This document shows positions 9,542 to 19,928 of a stretch of DNA of 64,000 bases, in pieces. The stretch's first letter is position 1, and every line of letters starts with the position of its first letter. Position numbers and translations under genes: made by a program. The stretch covers positions 62,001-126,000 of the forward strand of contig CACLZM010000001.1 of NCBI GenBank assembly GCA_902611415.1. Reading direction: 5' to 3'. Source of the DNA: an uncultured Alphaproteobacteria bacterium. Lineage in GTDB: Bacteria; Pseudomonadota; Alphaproteobacteria; HIMB59. The notes beneath the pieces are model-generated. The model was not told the origin of the DNA and did not search any database. It was given only the letters and a program-made list of their open reading frames with translations.

Positions 9542-10558
9542 TTGATTAGTAAAGAGGAACTACATAAATACCAATTAAATAATTTCAAATTAAAATCAGG
9601 CGACATAATAGATTTACAATTAAATTATTTAGCATTTGGGAAACTAAATTCTGACAAATCAAATGTAATTTTATTTCCTACTAGGTATGCTGGTACGCAT
9701 CTTGAGCAAGGATATCTGATTGGTAATAATTTTCCCATAGACCCAGATAAATATTTCATCATTATTCCAAACATGTTTTGTAATGGTGTTTCCTCCTCAC
9801 CAAGTAATACAGAAAAACCCTTTAATGGACCTAATTTTCCCTTAATTACAATATATGATAATGTGCAAGCACAATACACACTTCTAAAAGAAAAATTTAA
9901 CATAGAAAAAATTAAATTAGTTATAGGTTGGTCAATGGGAGGACAACAAGCATTTGAGTGGGCGTCATATTTTCCAGACATGGTAGAAAATATGATATCT
10001 ATGTGTGGTCATGCTAAAACCACAGAGCATACATATGTATTTTTAGAGGGCGTATATGCTGCTTTGACTTCAGATCCAAACTGGAATTCTGGAAATTATG
10101 AAAAACAACCTCAAAATGGAAAAACAACAATGGCAAGAGTATGGGCTGGATGGGCGCATGGGCAAGACTGGTTTAGGGAAAAAAAATATATCGATGATGG
10201 TTACAAAGATGCAAAAGAAGTTTTGGATAAACTTTGGAATAGAATTTATTATCGTAAGGATGCAAATGATTTATTAGCGATGATAAGAACTTGGCAAGAG
10301 CACGACATTAGCAACAATAATAAATTTAATAATCAATTTGATAAAGCTCTTAACTCTATTACTGCGCGATGTATTTTAATGCCAGGTAAAAATGATTTAT
10401 ACTTCCCCCCAGAGGATAATGAAATTGAAATAAAAAATATTAAAAATGGTGAATTACGTATCATTCCTTCAAGCTACGGTCACTATGCTGGAGCAGGTAA
10501 GTCCAAAGAAGATTTAAATTTTGTTAATGATGCTATAAAGGATATATTGATTACTTAA
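9542..10558 (+). CDS. Alpha/beta hydrolase, homoserine O-acetyltransferase (MetX)-like
   Basis: GWSMGGQQAFEWA nucleophile elbow, LMPGKNDLYFPPED, SSYGHYAG; starts immediately after the GS gene. Confidence 0.8.
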   Translation: MISKEELHKYQLNNFKLKSGDIIDLQLNYLAFGKLNSDKSNVILFPTRYAGTHLEQGYLIGNNFPIDPDKYFIIIPNMFCNGVSSSPSNTEKPFNGPNFPLITIYDNVQAQYTLLKEKFNIEKIKLVIGWSMGGQQAFEWASYFPDMVENMISMCGHAKTTEHTYVFLEGVYAALTSDPNWNSGNYEKQPQNGKTTMARVWAGWAHGQDWFREKKYIDDGYKDAKEVLDKLWNRIYYRKDANDLLAMIRTWQEHDISNNNKFNNQFDKALNSITARCILMPGKNDLYFPPEDNEIEIKNIKNGELRIIPSSYGHYAGAGKSKEDLNFVNDAIKDILIT

Positions 10559-11747
10559 CAATAATTTTAAAATATTTTTTTTTACCAATCTTAAGTATTT
10601 TTTTGTTATAAGACTTGTCAATCGTAAGATTAATATCGTTAATTTGGTCGTCGTCAATCTTTATACCACCACCATCAATTAGCCTTTTTGCTTCAGATTT
10701 TGATGAGACCGTACTATTGGATGTTAGTGTATCTATGAGTTTTGAGTCTATTTTAAAGTTAATTTCATCAATATTATCGTAAGAATTATTTTCAAAAATT
10801 GATCTTGCTTTTTCTTCAGCACCTTGTGCTGAGCTTTCTGAGTGACAATCTGTAGTCACTAAATATGCTAATTTTTTTTTCGCATTATTGATATCTTCTT
10901 TAATTAATATTTTTATTTCTTCTTTATTTAAATCACTAAAAATAAGTAATAGCTTTTCCACATCATTATCGTCCACATTTCTCCAATACTGATAGAAATC
11001 GTAAGAACTGTATTTATTTTGATCTATCCAGACAGCGCCTTGCTCGGTCTTACCCATCTTCTTACCCGTAGAGGTAGTTAAAAGAGGTGTAGTCAGACCA
11101 AAAGCATCCTTTTTGTTTATTTTTGATATAATTTCCATACCCAAAACGATATTACCCCATTGATCCGAGCCACCAATTTGCAACTCGCAATTTTCATGTT
11201 TATTTAAGTGAAGAAAATCATAACTTTGAAGTATCATATAATTAAATTCTAAAAATGATAATGATTGCTCTCTTTTAAGTCTCTCTTTAACACTCTCAAA
11301 TGTAAGCATTCGATTGATTGAGACTTGACTTCCCAAATCTCTCAATAACTCTATGTAGTTTAATTTATCAAGCCATTGATCATTATTTATAAATTTTATA
11401 TTTTCTTTGAAATCTCTAAAATAATGTTCAAATATTCTTTTAAAATTCTCAATATTTTTTTGAATTGTTTCGTAAGTTAAAATTTGTCTTGAGGCATCTT
11501 TGCCAGAGGGGTCACCAATTTTTGTTGTGCCTCCACCTAATAGTACTATTGCCTGATGACCATGTTTGATTAGTGTCTTAATAGCTCTTAATTGTACAAG
11601 ACTACCGGCATGTAATGCATCAGCAGTTGCATCAAATCCAATATAAAAAATAATTTTTTTCTTATTGAGTAAATTATTAAGTTCTATTTCATTAGTGCAT
11701 TGATTGAATAGATTTCTATCTTTAAATAACTGTATATAATCTATCAT
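10551..11747 (-). CDS. tyrS: Tyrosyl-tRNA synthetase
   Basis: FYIGFDATADALHAGSL, GGGTTKIGDPSGKD, GGSDQWGNI, GKKMGKTE; C-terminal S4 domain. Confidence 0.95.
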   Translation of the reverse strand: MIDYIQLFKDRNLFNQCTNEIELNNLLNKKKIIFYIGFDATADALHAGSLVQLRAIKTLIKHGHQAIVLLGGGTTKIGDPSGKDASRQILTYETIQKNIENFKRIFEHYFRDFKENIKFINNDQWLDKLNYIELLRDLGSQVSINRMLTFESVKERLKREQSLSFLEFNYMILQSYDFLHLNKHENCELQIGGSDQWGNIVLGMEIISKINKKDAFGLTTPLLTTSTGKKMGKTEQGAVWIDQNKYSSYDFYQYWRNVDDNDVEKLLLIFSDLNKEEIKILIKEDINNAKKKLAYLVTTDCHSESSAQGAEEKARSIFENNSYDNIDEINFKIDSKLIDTLTSNSTVSSKSEAKRLIDGGGIKIDDDQINDINLTIDKSYNKKILKIGKKKYFKIIVK

Positions 11748-11780
11748 ATATAATAATTAACATAATTTTATAGATATCAA

Positions 11781-12830
11781 ATGGAATATATCGCCCTCGG
11801 TTGCATGTCTGGTACTTCTTTAGATGGTATTGATTGTAGCTTGGTCAAATCTGATGGAGTTTCATATGTGACTGATATATCAAATGAATTCATTCCATAT
11901 AGTGATGATCTGCAATTAAAATTACGTAATGTAATTTTGAAAGGATACTTAGACGATACCAAAGTTATAAACCAGCTAAATCAAGAATATAAGGATTCTA
12001 TAAACAATTTTATAAAAAAAAATAATTTCGAAATAGACTTAATTGCAATGCATGGACAAACAATATATCACGATCAAAAAACAAAAATTTCAATACAACT
12101 ATTTGATAAGAGTATTAGATTTAACACTAACTCTCCTGTAATATGTAACTTCAGAAAAAACGATTTGTTAAATGGTGGTAATGGGGCACCAATAATGCCA
12201 GAATTCCACCGAGTCTTAGCTAATCAACTAGATTTAAAAAAGGTTATTTTTGTGAATATAGGAGGTGTTACTAATATAACTGTAATTGATAACCAAAAAA
12301 TTACTGCTGGTGATAGTTCTTTTGGTAATGCCATCGTTAATGATTTAATTTATGAAAAAACTAAAGAAAGATTTGATGTTGATGGTTCATTATCTAATAA
12401 TGGTCAAAAAATTGATGTTCTATTTAAGAGAATAATAAGTGACAAGTATTTTTTAGAAAAAATTCCTAAATCTTTAGACAGAAATTATTTTCATAAATAT
12501 ATAGATTATTCTATTAAAGATAAAAATTTAAATGATTTAATTTATACATTGCTTGAAGTTATTCCATTTGCTATTAATTCTTTGATTTCCTCGCAATCAG
12601 AATTCAAAATTATTTTAACGGGTGGTGGAAGAAAAAATCTAACTTTAAAAAAAATTTTCAGTAATTATTTTGATAATATTTTTTTAATTGATGATTTCCA
12701 AATAGATGGAGATTTTATAGAATCCCAAGGAATGGCATTACTTGGTATAAGATATATGCTAAAAAAACAATCTACATATTATGAAACTACAAAAGTTTTA
12801 AAAAATATTTACTTAGGTGAAAAGTGTTAG
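11781..12830 (+). CDS. anmK: Anhydro-N-acetylmuramic acid kinase
   Basis: ALGCMSGTSLDGID, AMHGQT, NIGGVTNIT, ILTGGGRKN. Confidence 0.92.
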   Translation: MEYIALGCMSGTSLDGIDCSLVKSDGVSYVTDISNEFIPYSDDLQLKLRNVILKGYLDDTKVINQLNQEYKDSINNFIKKNNFEIDLIAMHGQTIYHDQKTKISIQLFDKSIRFNTNSPVICNFRKNDLLNGGNGAPIMPEFHRVLANQLDLKKVIFVNIGGVTNITVIDNQKITAGDSSFGNAIVNDLIYEKTKERFDVDGSLSNNGQKIDVLFKRIISDKYFLEKIPKSLDRNYFHKYIDYSIKDKNLNDLIYTLLEVIPFAINSLISSQSEFKIILTGGGRKNLTLKKIFSNYFDNIFLIDDFQIDGDFIESQGMALLGIRYMLKKQSTYYETTKVLKNIYLGEKC

Positions 12831-13483
12831 CTTTTGTGTTTTTGAATATACTTATTTAAAGTATTCATAAGAGGATCTAGCTTTCCCTCAAATAAGTGAT
12901 TTGATTTTGAGATAGTTTCCATTGAAACTTCTGCATTTTTTTGTTTTTTAAATGTTTCAAAAAATTCTTTTAAATTATCTCTTTTTACTATTTCATCTTG
13001 TTCAGCTTTAACTATCAATGTTTTTATAGGACAGGGTGATAAAAAATTAAAATCGTACAAATTTACAGGTGGAGCTATTAAAATTAATCCATCTACTTCT
13101 GGTCTTCTCATTAGAGTTTGAAATCCAATCCATGCACCAAAGGAGAATCCTACAATCCAACACGACCTAAAATCCTCATTTTTTTTTTGGAGCCAATCTA
13201 AAGAGACACTCGCATCATTTAGCTCTCCCTCTCCCTCAGTGAAGGCACCATCACTCTTGCCAACACCACGAAAATTTATTCTTAAAGTTGAAAAACCAGC
13301 ATCTTTCATCACTTTAAATGCAGCATAATTAACTTTAGTGTCCATAGTTCCACCGTGTTTAGGATTAGGATGAAGAATTATAGCTATATTTGGTTTTTCT
13401 TGCTCACTAGGTGAGTATTTGGCTTGAAGTTTACCTTCGCCACCTTGTATAAATACTTCTGGCATAATTAAAGAAGAGATCAT
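12827..13483 (-). CDS. Alpha/beta hydrolase
   Basis: ILHPNPKHGGTMDTKV, RINFRGVGKSDG, GFSFGAWIG. Confidence 0.85.
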   Translation of the reverse strand: MISSLIMPEVFIQGGEGKLQAKYSPSEQEKPNIAIILHPNPKHGGTMDTKVNYAAFKVMKDAGFSTLRINFRGVGKSDGAFTEGEGELNDASVSLDWLQKKNEDFRSCWIVGFSFGAWIGFQTLMRRPEVDGLILIAPPVNLYDFNFLSPCPIKTLIVKAEQDEIVKRDNLKEFFETFKKQKNAEVSMETISKSNHLFEGKLDPLMNTLNKYIQKHKS

Positions 13484-13515
13484 AGATTACTTTTGATAAA
13501 AAAAGCAAGTTATAA

Positions 13516-14616
13516 ATGAATTCATTAGGTTTTAATAAAGATCCATCAAGCACAACAGTGGTGGTTGCTATGTCTGGTGGAGTGGACAGTTCTGTCACAG
13601 CTGGTCTATTAAAAAAAGAGGGATACAATGTTATAGGTATAACTCTTCAGCTTTATACTTCTAATAACTCTGCAAAAAAAGGTTCTTGTTGTTCAGGTCT
13701 TGATATTTATGACGCTAGAAGAGTTGCCCAAAAATTAGATATACCCCACTATGTATTTAATTATGAAAAAACATTTAAATCAGATGTAATCGATTACTTT
13801 ATCAACGCTTACGAAAATGGTGAGACACCCATACCTTGTGTTAAGTGTAATGAGACTGTTAAGTTTAGAGATTTAATGAACTTTGCAAAAAAATTAGAGG
13901 CAGATTGTATGGCAACAGGTCATTACATTAGAAGAAAAGGTAATATTAAAGATGCCCATATGTATAGGGCCGAGGATAAATCGAAGGATCAAAGTTATTT
14001 TTTATTTGCAACAACACAGGATCAGTTAGATTACCTAAGATTTCCACTTGGTGAGATATCTAAAGCAGAAACTAGAAAAATAGCAGAGGATCTTGGTCTT
14101 ATCGTTTATGACAAGAAGGATAGTCAAGATATATGTTTCATTCCAGATGGAGATTATAAAAAATTTATTAAATCAAATAAGAAGAAAGGTGAAATACTCG
14201 ACCTTTCAGGTAATGTTTTATCTTTTCATGACGGTATTCAAAATTTTACAGTTGGCCAAAGAAGAGGCTTAGGTATAGCAAATGAAGACCCACTTTATGT
14301 TGTTGATATCATTAAAGATAAAAACCAAATAATTGTTGGTGATAAGAAAGATTTGTTAGGTAAATCCCTTTTATTAGGTGATTTGAATTTTATTATGCCA
14401 GAGTACGACCTTTCCAAAAAAACTGTTGAAATCCCTTGTAGTGCAAAAATTAGATCTTTATCTGAACCAAAAAAGGGAAAACTTATTAAACAATCTAATT
14501 CCTACTCTTTTGAGTTTGATGAACCTGCAGAGGCAATTACCAAAGGTCAAGCTTGTGTTTTGTATAATAATGATAGGGTTTTAGGTGGTGGGATTATTAA
14601 ACAGAAACTGAACTAA
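13516..14616 (+). CDS. mnmA: tRNA 2-thiouridylase
   Basis: VVVAMSGGVDSSV, PCVKCNETVKF, ATGHY, SQDICFI, GQRRGLGI. Confidence 0.95.
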   Translation: MNSLGFNKDPSSTTVVVAMSGGVDSSVTAGLLKKEGYNVIGITLQLYTSNNSAKKGSCCSGLDIYDARRVAQKLDIPHYVFNYEKTFKSDVIDYFINAYENGETPIPCVKCNETVKFRDLMNFAKKLEADCMATGHYIRRKGNIKDAHMYRAEDKSKDQSYFLFATTQDQLDYLRFPLGEISKAETRKIAEDLGLIVYDKKDSQDICFIPDGDYKKFIKSNKKKGEILDLSGNVLSFHDGIQNFTVGQRRGLGIANEDPLYVVDIIKDKNQIIVGDKKDLLGKSLLLGDLNFIMPEYDLSKKTVEIPCSAKIRSLSEPKKGKLIKQSNSYSFEFDEPAEAITKGQACVLYNNDRVLGGGIIKQKLN

Positions 14617-14676
14617 TTAGGGTATTTACTCGTATTTTCTTGTAAAAATCCTTATTTATCATATATATCGAGACCT

Positions 14677-16134
14677 ATGGCAGCTACAGAACAAACAATT
14701 AAACAAGTAAACACACTGGGTAGTAGTGATTACAAATATGGTTTTTCTACTGAAGTAGACGAGATCCGACCTCCAAAAGGTTTAAATGAAGAAATAATAA
14801 AATTCATATCTGCCCAAAAAGATGAACCAGAGTGGATGCTTGAATGGAGACTAAATGCATTTAAAGTCTTCAACAAATTACCGAAGCCTCAATGGGCCAA
14901 ATTGAATATTCCAGAAATTGATTATCAAGATTGTTATTATTACTCAATACCTAAAAGTTTAAAAGATAAACCAAAGTCACTAGATGAAATAGACCCAGAA
15001 ATACTAAAAACTTACGAAAAACTTGGTATTCCATTAAAAGAACAAAAAATTTTATCTGGTATAGCTGTTGATGCTGTTTTCGACTCCGTATCAGTTGCCA
15101 CGACATATAAAAAACAACTGAGTGACTTAGGTATAGTATTTTGTTCAATTTCTGAGGCAGTAAAAACTCACCCAGAATTAGTAAAAAAATATCTAGGAAG
15201 TGTAATTCCAGTATCAGATCATTCTTTCGCAGCATTAAACTCAGCCGTTTTCACTGATGGATCGTTTATTTACATTCCTGAGGGAGTAAGGTGCCCAGTG
15301 GAATTATCAACATATTTTAGAATTAATGCAATGAATACTGGTCAATTCGAAAGAACGCTTATCATCGCTGATAAAGACAGTTATGTGAGTTACCTAGAAG
15401 GATGTACTGCACCAATGAGAGATGAAAACCAACTTCATGCCGCTAATGTAGAGTTAGTTGCCCTAGATAATGCTGAAATTAAGTATTCAACAGTTCAAAA
15501 CTGGTACCCAGGAGATAAAGAGGGCAAGGGAGGCATCTACAACTTTGTAACCAAAAGAGGTGCCTGCAGAGGAAAAAATTCTAAAATATCTTGGACTCAA
15601 GTCGAGACAGGCTCTGCAATTACATGGAAATATCCAAGCTGCATTTTACAAGGAGATAACTCTAAAGGAGAATTTTATTCAGTAGCCATAACTAACAATA
15701 TGCAACAAGCTGACACTGGCACAAAAATGATACACATTGGTAAAAACACGTCTTCTAAAATCATATCAAAAGGCATTTCAGCTGGAAAAGCTAATAATAC
15801 GTATAGAGGCCTAGTAAATATTTTGTCGAAAGCCAAAAATGCGAGAAATTTTACTCAATGTGACTCTCTATTAATTGGTAATCAATGTGGAGCCCATACA
15901 GTTCCATATATAGAGTCAAGTAATTCTGACTCAATGGTTGAGCACGAGGCCACAACCTCAAAAATTAATGAAGATCAATTATTTTACTGTCAGCAAAGAG
16001 GATTAAATAGTGAAGATGCAGTGGGGTTAATTGTGAATGGTTTTTGTAAAGAGGTACTTCAACATTTACCAATGGAGTTTGCTGTTGAAGCTCAAAAATT
16101 AGTCGCAATTAGCTTAGAGGGAAGCGTTGGATAA
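14677..16134 (+). CDS. sufB: Fe-S cluster assembly protein SufB
   Basis: [43 protein letters not shown]; followed by sufC-sufD-sufS. Confidence 0.97.
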   Translation: MAATEQTIKQVNTLGSSDYKYGFSTEVDEIRPPKGLNEEIIKFISAQKDEPEWMLEWRLNAFKVFNKLPKPQWAKLNIPEIDYQDCYYYSIPKSLKDKPKSLDEIDPEILKTYEKLGIPLKEQKILSGIAVDAVFDSVSVATTYKKQLSDLGIVFCSISEAVKTHPELVKKYLGSVIPVSDHSFAALNSAVFTDGSFIYIPEGVRCPVELSTYFRINAMNTGQFERTLIIADKDSYVSYLEGCTAPMRDENQLHAANVELVALDNAEIKYSTVQNWYPGDKEGKGGIYNFVTKRGACRGKNSKISWTQVETGSAITWKYPSCILQGDNSKGEFYSVAITNNMQQADTGTKMIHIGKNTSSKIISKGISAGKANNTYRGLVNILSKAKNARNFTQCDSLLIGNQCGAHTVPYIESSNSDSMVEHEATTSKINEDQLFYCQQRGLNSEDAVGLIVNGFCKEVLQHLPMEFAVEAQKLVAISLEGSVG

Positions 16135-16880
16135 TGTTAGAAATTAAAAACCTTCATGTCTCTATTGAAGAAAAAAAAATAATTAAAGGTTTGGATTTAT
16201 CTATTAATAAAGGTGAGGTTCACGCACTTATGGGCCCTAACGGTTCTGGTAAAAGCACACTCTCTTACGTGCTATCCGGTAAAGATAAATATGAAATAAA
16301 TGATGGAACAATAGATTACAATGGAAAAAATTTATTGGAATTAGATGTTGATGAAAGAGCAAACGAGGGATTATTTCTTGCATTTCAATATCCAATGGAA
16401 ATACCAGGTGTGCAAACTTCATTTTTTTTGAAAACAGCAATCAATTCAAAAAGAAAATATTTAGGTCAAAGTGAAATGGACGCATTGGAATTTGCTAAAT
16501 TAATGAAATCAAAAGCAGAAGAATTGAATATAAGCACTGAAATGCTTAAAAGAGATCTAAATGTTAACTATTCTGGTGGTGAAAAAAAGAAACAAGAAAT
16601 TTTACAGATGTCTATGTTAAGTCCCAAAATGGCTATTTTAGATGAAACAGACTCCGGTTTAGACATTGATGCCTTAAGAATTGTCTCTGAGGGAGTAAAT
16701 AAATTGAGAAATAATGAGAATTCTTTCTTAGTTATTACGCATTATCAAAGACTTTTAAATTATATAAAGCCTGATTTTGTTCATATTATTGCAGATGGTA
16801 AAATCGTAAAATCTGGTGATTACTCTTTAGCTTTAGAGCTAGAAGAAAAAGGTTACGAAGAGATATCTCAAACCGCTTAA
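16134..16880 (+). CDS. sufC: Fe-S cluster assembly ATPase SufC
   Basis: Walker A GPNGSGKSTLSYVLSG, LFLAFQYPMEIPGV, YSGGEKKKQEILQ. Confidence 0.97.
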   Translation: MLEIKNLHVSIEEKKIIKGLDLSINKGEVHALMGPNGSGKSTLSYVLSGKDKYEINDGTIDYNGKNLLELDVDERANEGLFLAFQYPMEIPGVQTSFFLKTAINSKRKYLGQSEMDALEFAKLMKSKAEELNISTEMLKRDLNVNYSGGEKKKQEILQMSMLSPKMAILDETDSGLDIDALRIVSEGVNKLRNNENSFLVITHYQRLLNYIKPDFVHIIADGKIVKSGDYSLALELEEKGYEEISQTA

Positions 16881-17980
16881 TGGAACTTGTATTAAATTTA
16901 GACAAGATACAATCTAAAAGTGTATCTCAATATGCCAAAGACATCTTAGATAATCAAAACCCATATAAAAATTTTAAAATTGAAAATTATAAATACGCCC
17001 AACTCCATAAAGATGTCAAATCAGAAATCTTACTTAGAGATATAGATTTTTCTAAACTATTAGATAATACTAAAAATATTACATCTTCTATTTCAAATCC
17101 ATTCGACTTAACAGCTAATTTAAATCTCTGGAATTACAATAATGAGGATAGTTTTTTTAGAGTCTCCTCTTTAGTAAAAAGAGAAACTAAATCAGTAAAT
17201 TTAGATACATTTGATGATAGAAACTTATTTTTAGATATTTCTGAAATAAATGAGAACATACATATATCTAAATCTTCTACAAATGAAATCAATCTTATTA
17301 TTTTAAATAGCAAATCAAACGATGAGTACCCAAAATCAATTTTCTTAGATTTATCTAATAATTCTAAGTTAAATGTAGTTCACTTTAATGTTTCAAATAA
17401 TAAATCTTTTTTATACTTTGAGACTAATTTACAAGACAGCTCATATTTAAATTTTGTTTCTTTTCAATCAGATAATATCCATACAAGAAACGAGTTTTAT
17501 GCTTCATTAAATCAAGAGTGTAACTTTGATTTATATGGTCTTAATATCAACAATTATGGTGTAAATGACAATTATTCTTTTATACAACATTTAAAGCCCT
17601 CTTCATCAAGTAGAGAAGTTTTTAAATCTATTGTTGAGAAGGGCGCTATTACAAACTTTCAAGGAAAGATATATGTTGACTCTATTGCTCAGAAAACTGA
17701 TGGATATCAAATGAGTAGATCATTGCTTTTAGATGACATATCGAAAGCCAACAATAAACCAGAACTTGAAATTTATGCAGATGATGTAAAATGTAGTCAC
17801 GGGTCTACTGTTTCCAAATTAGATGACGAGCAAATTTATTATTTTAAGTCCAGAGGAATTGATAGCGAAATAGCTAAAAAAATATTAAAAAAAGCATTTA
17901 TTGTTGAGATTATTGAGTCAATTAAAGACGATATGTTAAAGAATTATTCAAATGAGTTAATTGAAAGTTTATTATCATGA
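16880..17980 (+). CDS. sufD: Fe-S cluster assembly protein SufD
   Basis: GKIYVDSIAQKTDGYQMSRSLLLDD, PELEIYADDVKCSHGST; position after sufC. Confidence 0.93.
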   Translation: MELVLNLDKIQSKSVSQYAKDILDNQNPYKNFKIENYKYAQLHKDVKSEILLRDIDFSKLLDNTKNITSSISNPFDLTANLNLWNYNNEDSFFRVSSLVKRETKSVNLDTFDDRNLFLDISEINENIHISKSSTNEINLIILNSKSNDEYPKSIFLDLSNNSKLNVVHFNVSNNKSFLYFETNLQDSSYLNFVSFQSDNIHTRNEFYASLNQECNFDLYGLNINNYGVNDNYSFIQHLKPSSSSREVFKSIVEKGAITNFQGKIYVDSIAQKTDGYQMSRSLLLDDISKANNKPELEIYADDVKCSHGSTVSKLDDEQIYYFKSRGIDSEIAKKILKKAFIVEIIESIKDDMLKNYSNELIESLLS

Positions 17981-19185
17981 ATAATATTAAATTAGATTTT
18001 CCAATTTTAGATAAAAAGATCAGAGACAAAGCTATTACTTATCTTGACTCTGCAGCAAGCACTCAGAAACCCAAACAAGTAATTAACTCTATTTCTGAAT
18101 TTTTAGAAAATTCTTATGAAAATGTTCATAGAGGAATGAATTCACTTAGTATAGATGCTACAGATTTATATGAAAAATCTAGAGATGTAGCAAAAAATTT
18201 TATTAATTCTAAATCTACAAATGAGATAATTTTTACAAGAGGGGCTACTGACTCTATAAATATTATTGCTAATTCATTAGCTGAACATCTTAAAGAGGGC
18301 GATAAGATTGTTGTAACTGAATTAGAACATCACTCAAATTATTTGCCTTGGATGAACTTATGTAAAAAATTAGGTTTAGCATTAAAAATAATTCCTATTT
18401 CGAAAGATGGCATTTTATCTGAAGACGATATTATTAATAATTGTGATGACTCCACAAAGGTTCTCTCTTTAACACACATGTCAAATGTAACTGGCCAAAT
18501 ACTTGATATCAAAAAGATTAAAAAATCAATAAATAAAGATACTTATGTTGCCGTTGATGGTTGTCAATCAATAGCACACTTAAAAATTGACGTAAAAGAT
18601 TTGGATTGTGATTTTTACTCTTTTTCATCTCATAAACTTTATGGTCCATCTGGTATTGGAATTATGTATGGTAAAGAAGATATTTTAAATAAATTAAATC
18701 CTCCAACACTTGGAGGAGGGATGATCAATGAAGTTTCATCTAGTGATTTTTCTTATGCTATGTTACCTAATAAATTTGAACCGGGTACGCCTTCAATTGA
18801 GGCTGCAATTGGCTTTAAAACTGCTATGGAATATTTGAATAATAATAATTACCAAGACTATTTTCTGAATGAAAAAAAACTCAGATCTACATTAATTAAA
18901 GCTTTACGTGAATTCAAAGAAGTAGATATATACGGCTCTAATGAAGATGGAAATGCTACATCCATTGTTTCTTTTAATATTAAAAACCAAAATTTTAATG
19001 ATATTGCCACTTTTCTTGACCAATATGGAATAATGATCAGAGGAGGTCACCATTGTTGCCAACCATTTATGAAAAAGCTAGGCATCCCTGGTTCTTGCAG
19101 AGTCTCTTTTGGTATTTATAACGATCTTAATGATATTGATCATTTTATAGACTCTTTGAAAAAAACTCTAAAACTTCTTCAATAA
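17977..19185 (+). CDS. sufS: Cysteine desulfurase SufS
   Basis: YLDSAASTQKP, ELEHHSN, SFSSHKLYGPSGIGIMYG, RGGHHCCQP. Confidence 0.96.
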   Translation: MNNIKLDFPILDKKIRDKAITYLDSAASTQKPKQVINSISEFLENSYENVHRGMNSLSIDATDLYEKSRDVAKNFINSKSTNEIIFTRGATDSINIIANSLAEHLKEGDKIVVTELEHHSNYLPWMNLCKKLGLALKIIPISKDGILSEDDIINNCDDSTKVLSLTHMSNVTGQILDIKKIKKSINKDTYVAVDGCQSIAHLKIDVKDLDCDFYSFSSHKLYGPSGIGIMYGKEDILNKLNPPTLGGGMINEVSSSDFSYAMLPNKFEPGTPSIEAAIGFKTAMEYLNNNNYQDYFLNEKKLRSTLIKALREFKEVDIYGSNEDGNATSIVSFNIKNQNFNDIATFLDQYGIMIRGGHHCCQPFMKKLGIPGSCRVSFGIYNDLNDIDHFIDSLKKTLKLLQ

Positions 19186-19188
19186 GCT

Positions 19189-19578
19189 ATGGATAATAAA
19201 ACACTTTCTGACTTTATGCCAAAAGTAAGTTCTGAAGGTGAAATTACTTACGGAGAAATATCATCATCACAGTTAGTGACATTAACAAATGATCATATAA
19301 TTAAAGTTCTCACAGATATAAAAGATCCTGAAATGGATATGAATATTTATGATCTTGGTTTAATTTACGACATATCAATTGATAATTTTAACAATATTAA
19401 AATTATTATGACACTGACAACAGTTAACTGCCCAGTAGCCGATAGTTTTCCACTAGAAGTTGCTAAAAAAGTTCATGAATTAAAAAATGTAGGACAGGTT
19501 AGTATAAAACTAACCTTTGAACCACCATGGAATAAAGATATGATGAGCGAAGATGCAAAGTTAGCTTTAGGTTTTTAA
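19189..19578 (+). CDS. sufT: DUF59/MIP18-like SUF-associated protein (SufT-like)
   Basis: LTDIKDPEMDMNIYDLGLIYDI...TLTTVNCPVAD; inside suf operon. Confidence 0.85.
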   Translation: MDNKTLSDFMPKVSSEGEITYGEISSSQLVTLTNDHIIKVLTDIKDPEMDMNIYDLGLIYDISIDNFNNIKIIMTLTTVNCPVADSFPLEVAKKVHELKNVGQVSIKLTFEPPWNKDMMSEDAKLALGF

Positions 19579-19579
19579 T

Positions 19580-19915
19580 ATGACCAATCCTTTATTTTCA
19601 TTATCCAAAACTGCTGAAGAACAAATTTCTAAATTATTAGTTAATAATAGTAATGCTATTGGTTTGAAAATTGGCTTAAGCACTAAAGGGTGTGCAGGAT
19701 TAAGTTATACAATGGAGTATGTGAATAATGATAGCATACAAGGTTGTGAGCTTGTAAATGATTACAAGTTCCCTCTCTATATTGAAGATAAAGCAGTTAT
19801 GTATGTAATAGGTACAGAAATGGACTTTATTAAAGAAGAATTTGGAGAAAGGTTTATTTTTAAAAATCCTAATCAGACCAGTGAATGCGGCTGTGGTGAG
19901 AGTTTTCACGTTTAG
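19580..19915 (+). CDS. sufA: A-type Fe-S carrier (SufA/IscA/HesB family)
   Basis: GLSTKGCAGLSYTMEYV and CGCGESF cysteine motifs. Confidence 0.88.
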   Translation: MTNPLFSLSKTAEEQISKLLVNNSNAIGLKIGLSTKGCAGLSYTMEYVNNDSIQGCELVNDYKFPLYIEDKAVMYVIGTEMDFIKEEFGERFIFKNPNQTSECGCGESFHV

Positions 19916-19928
19916 ATTTTAATTATTT

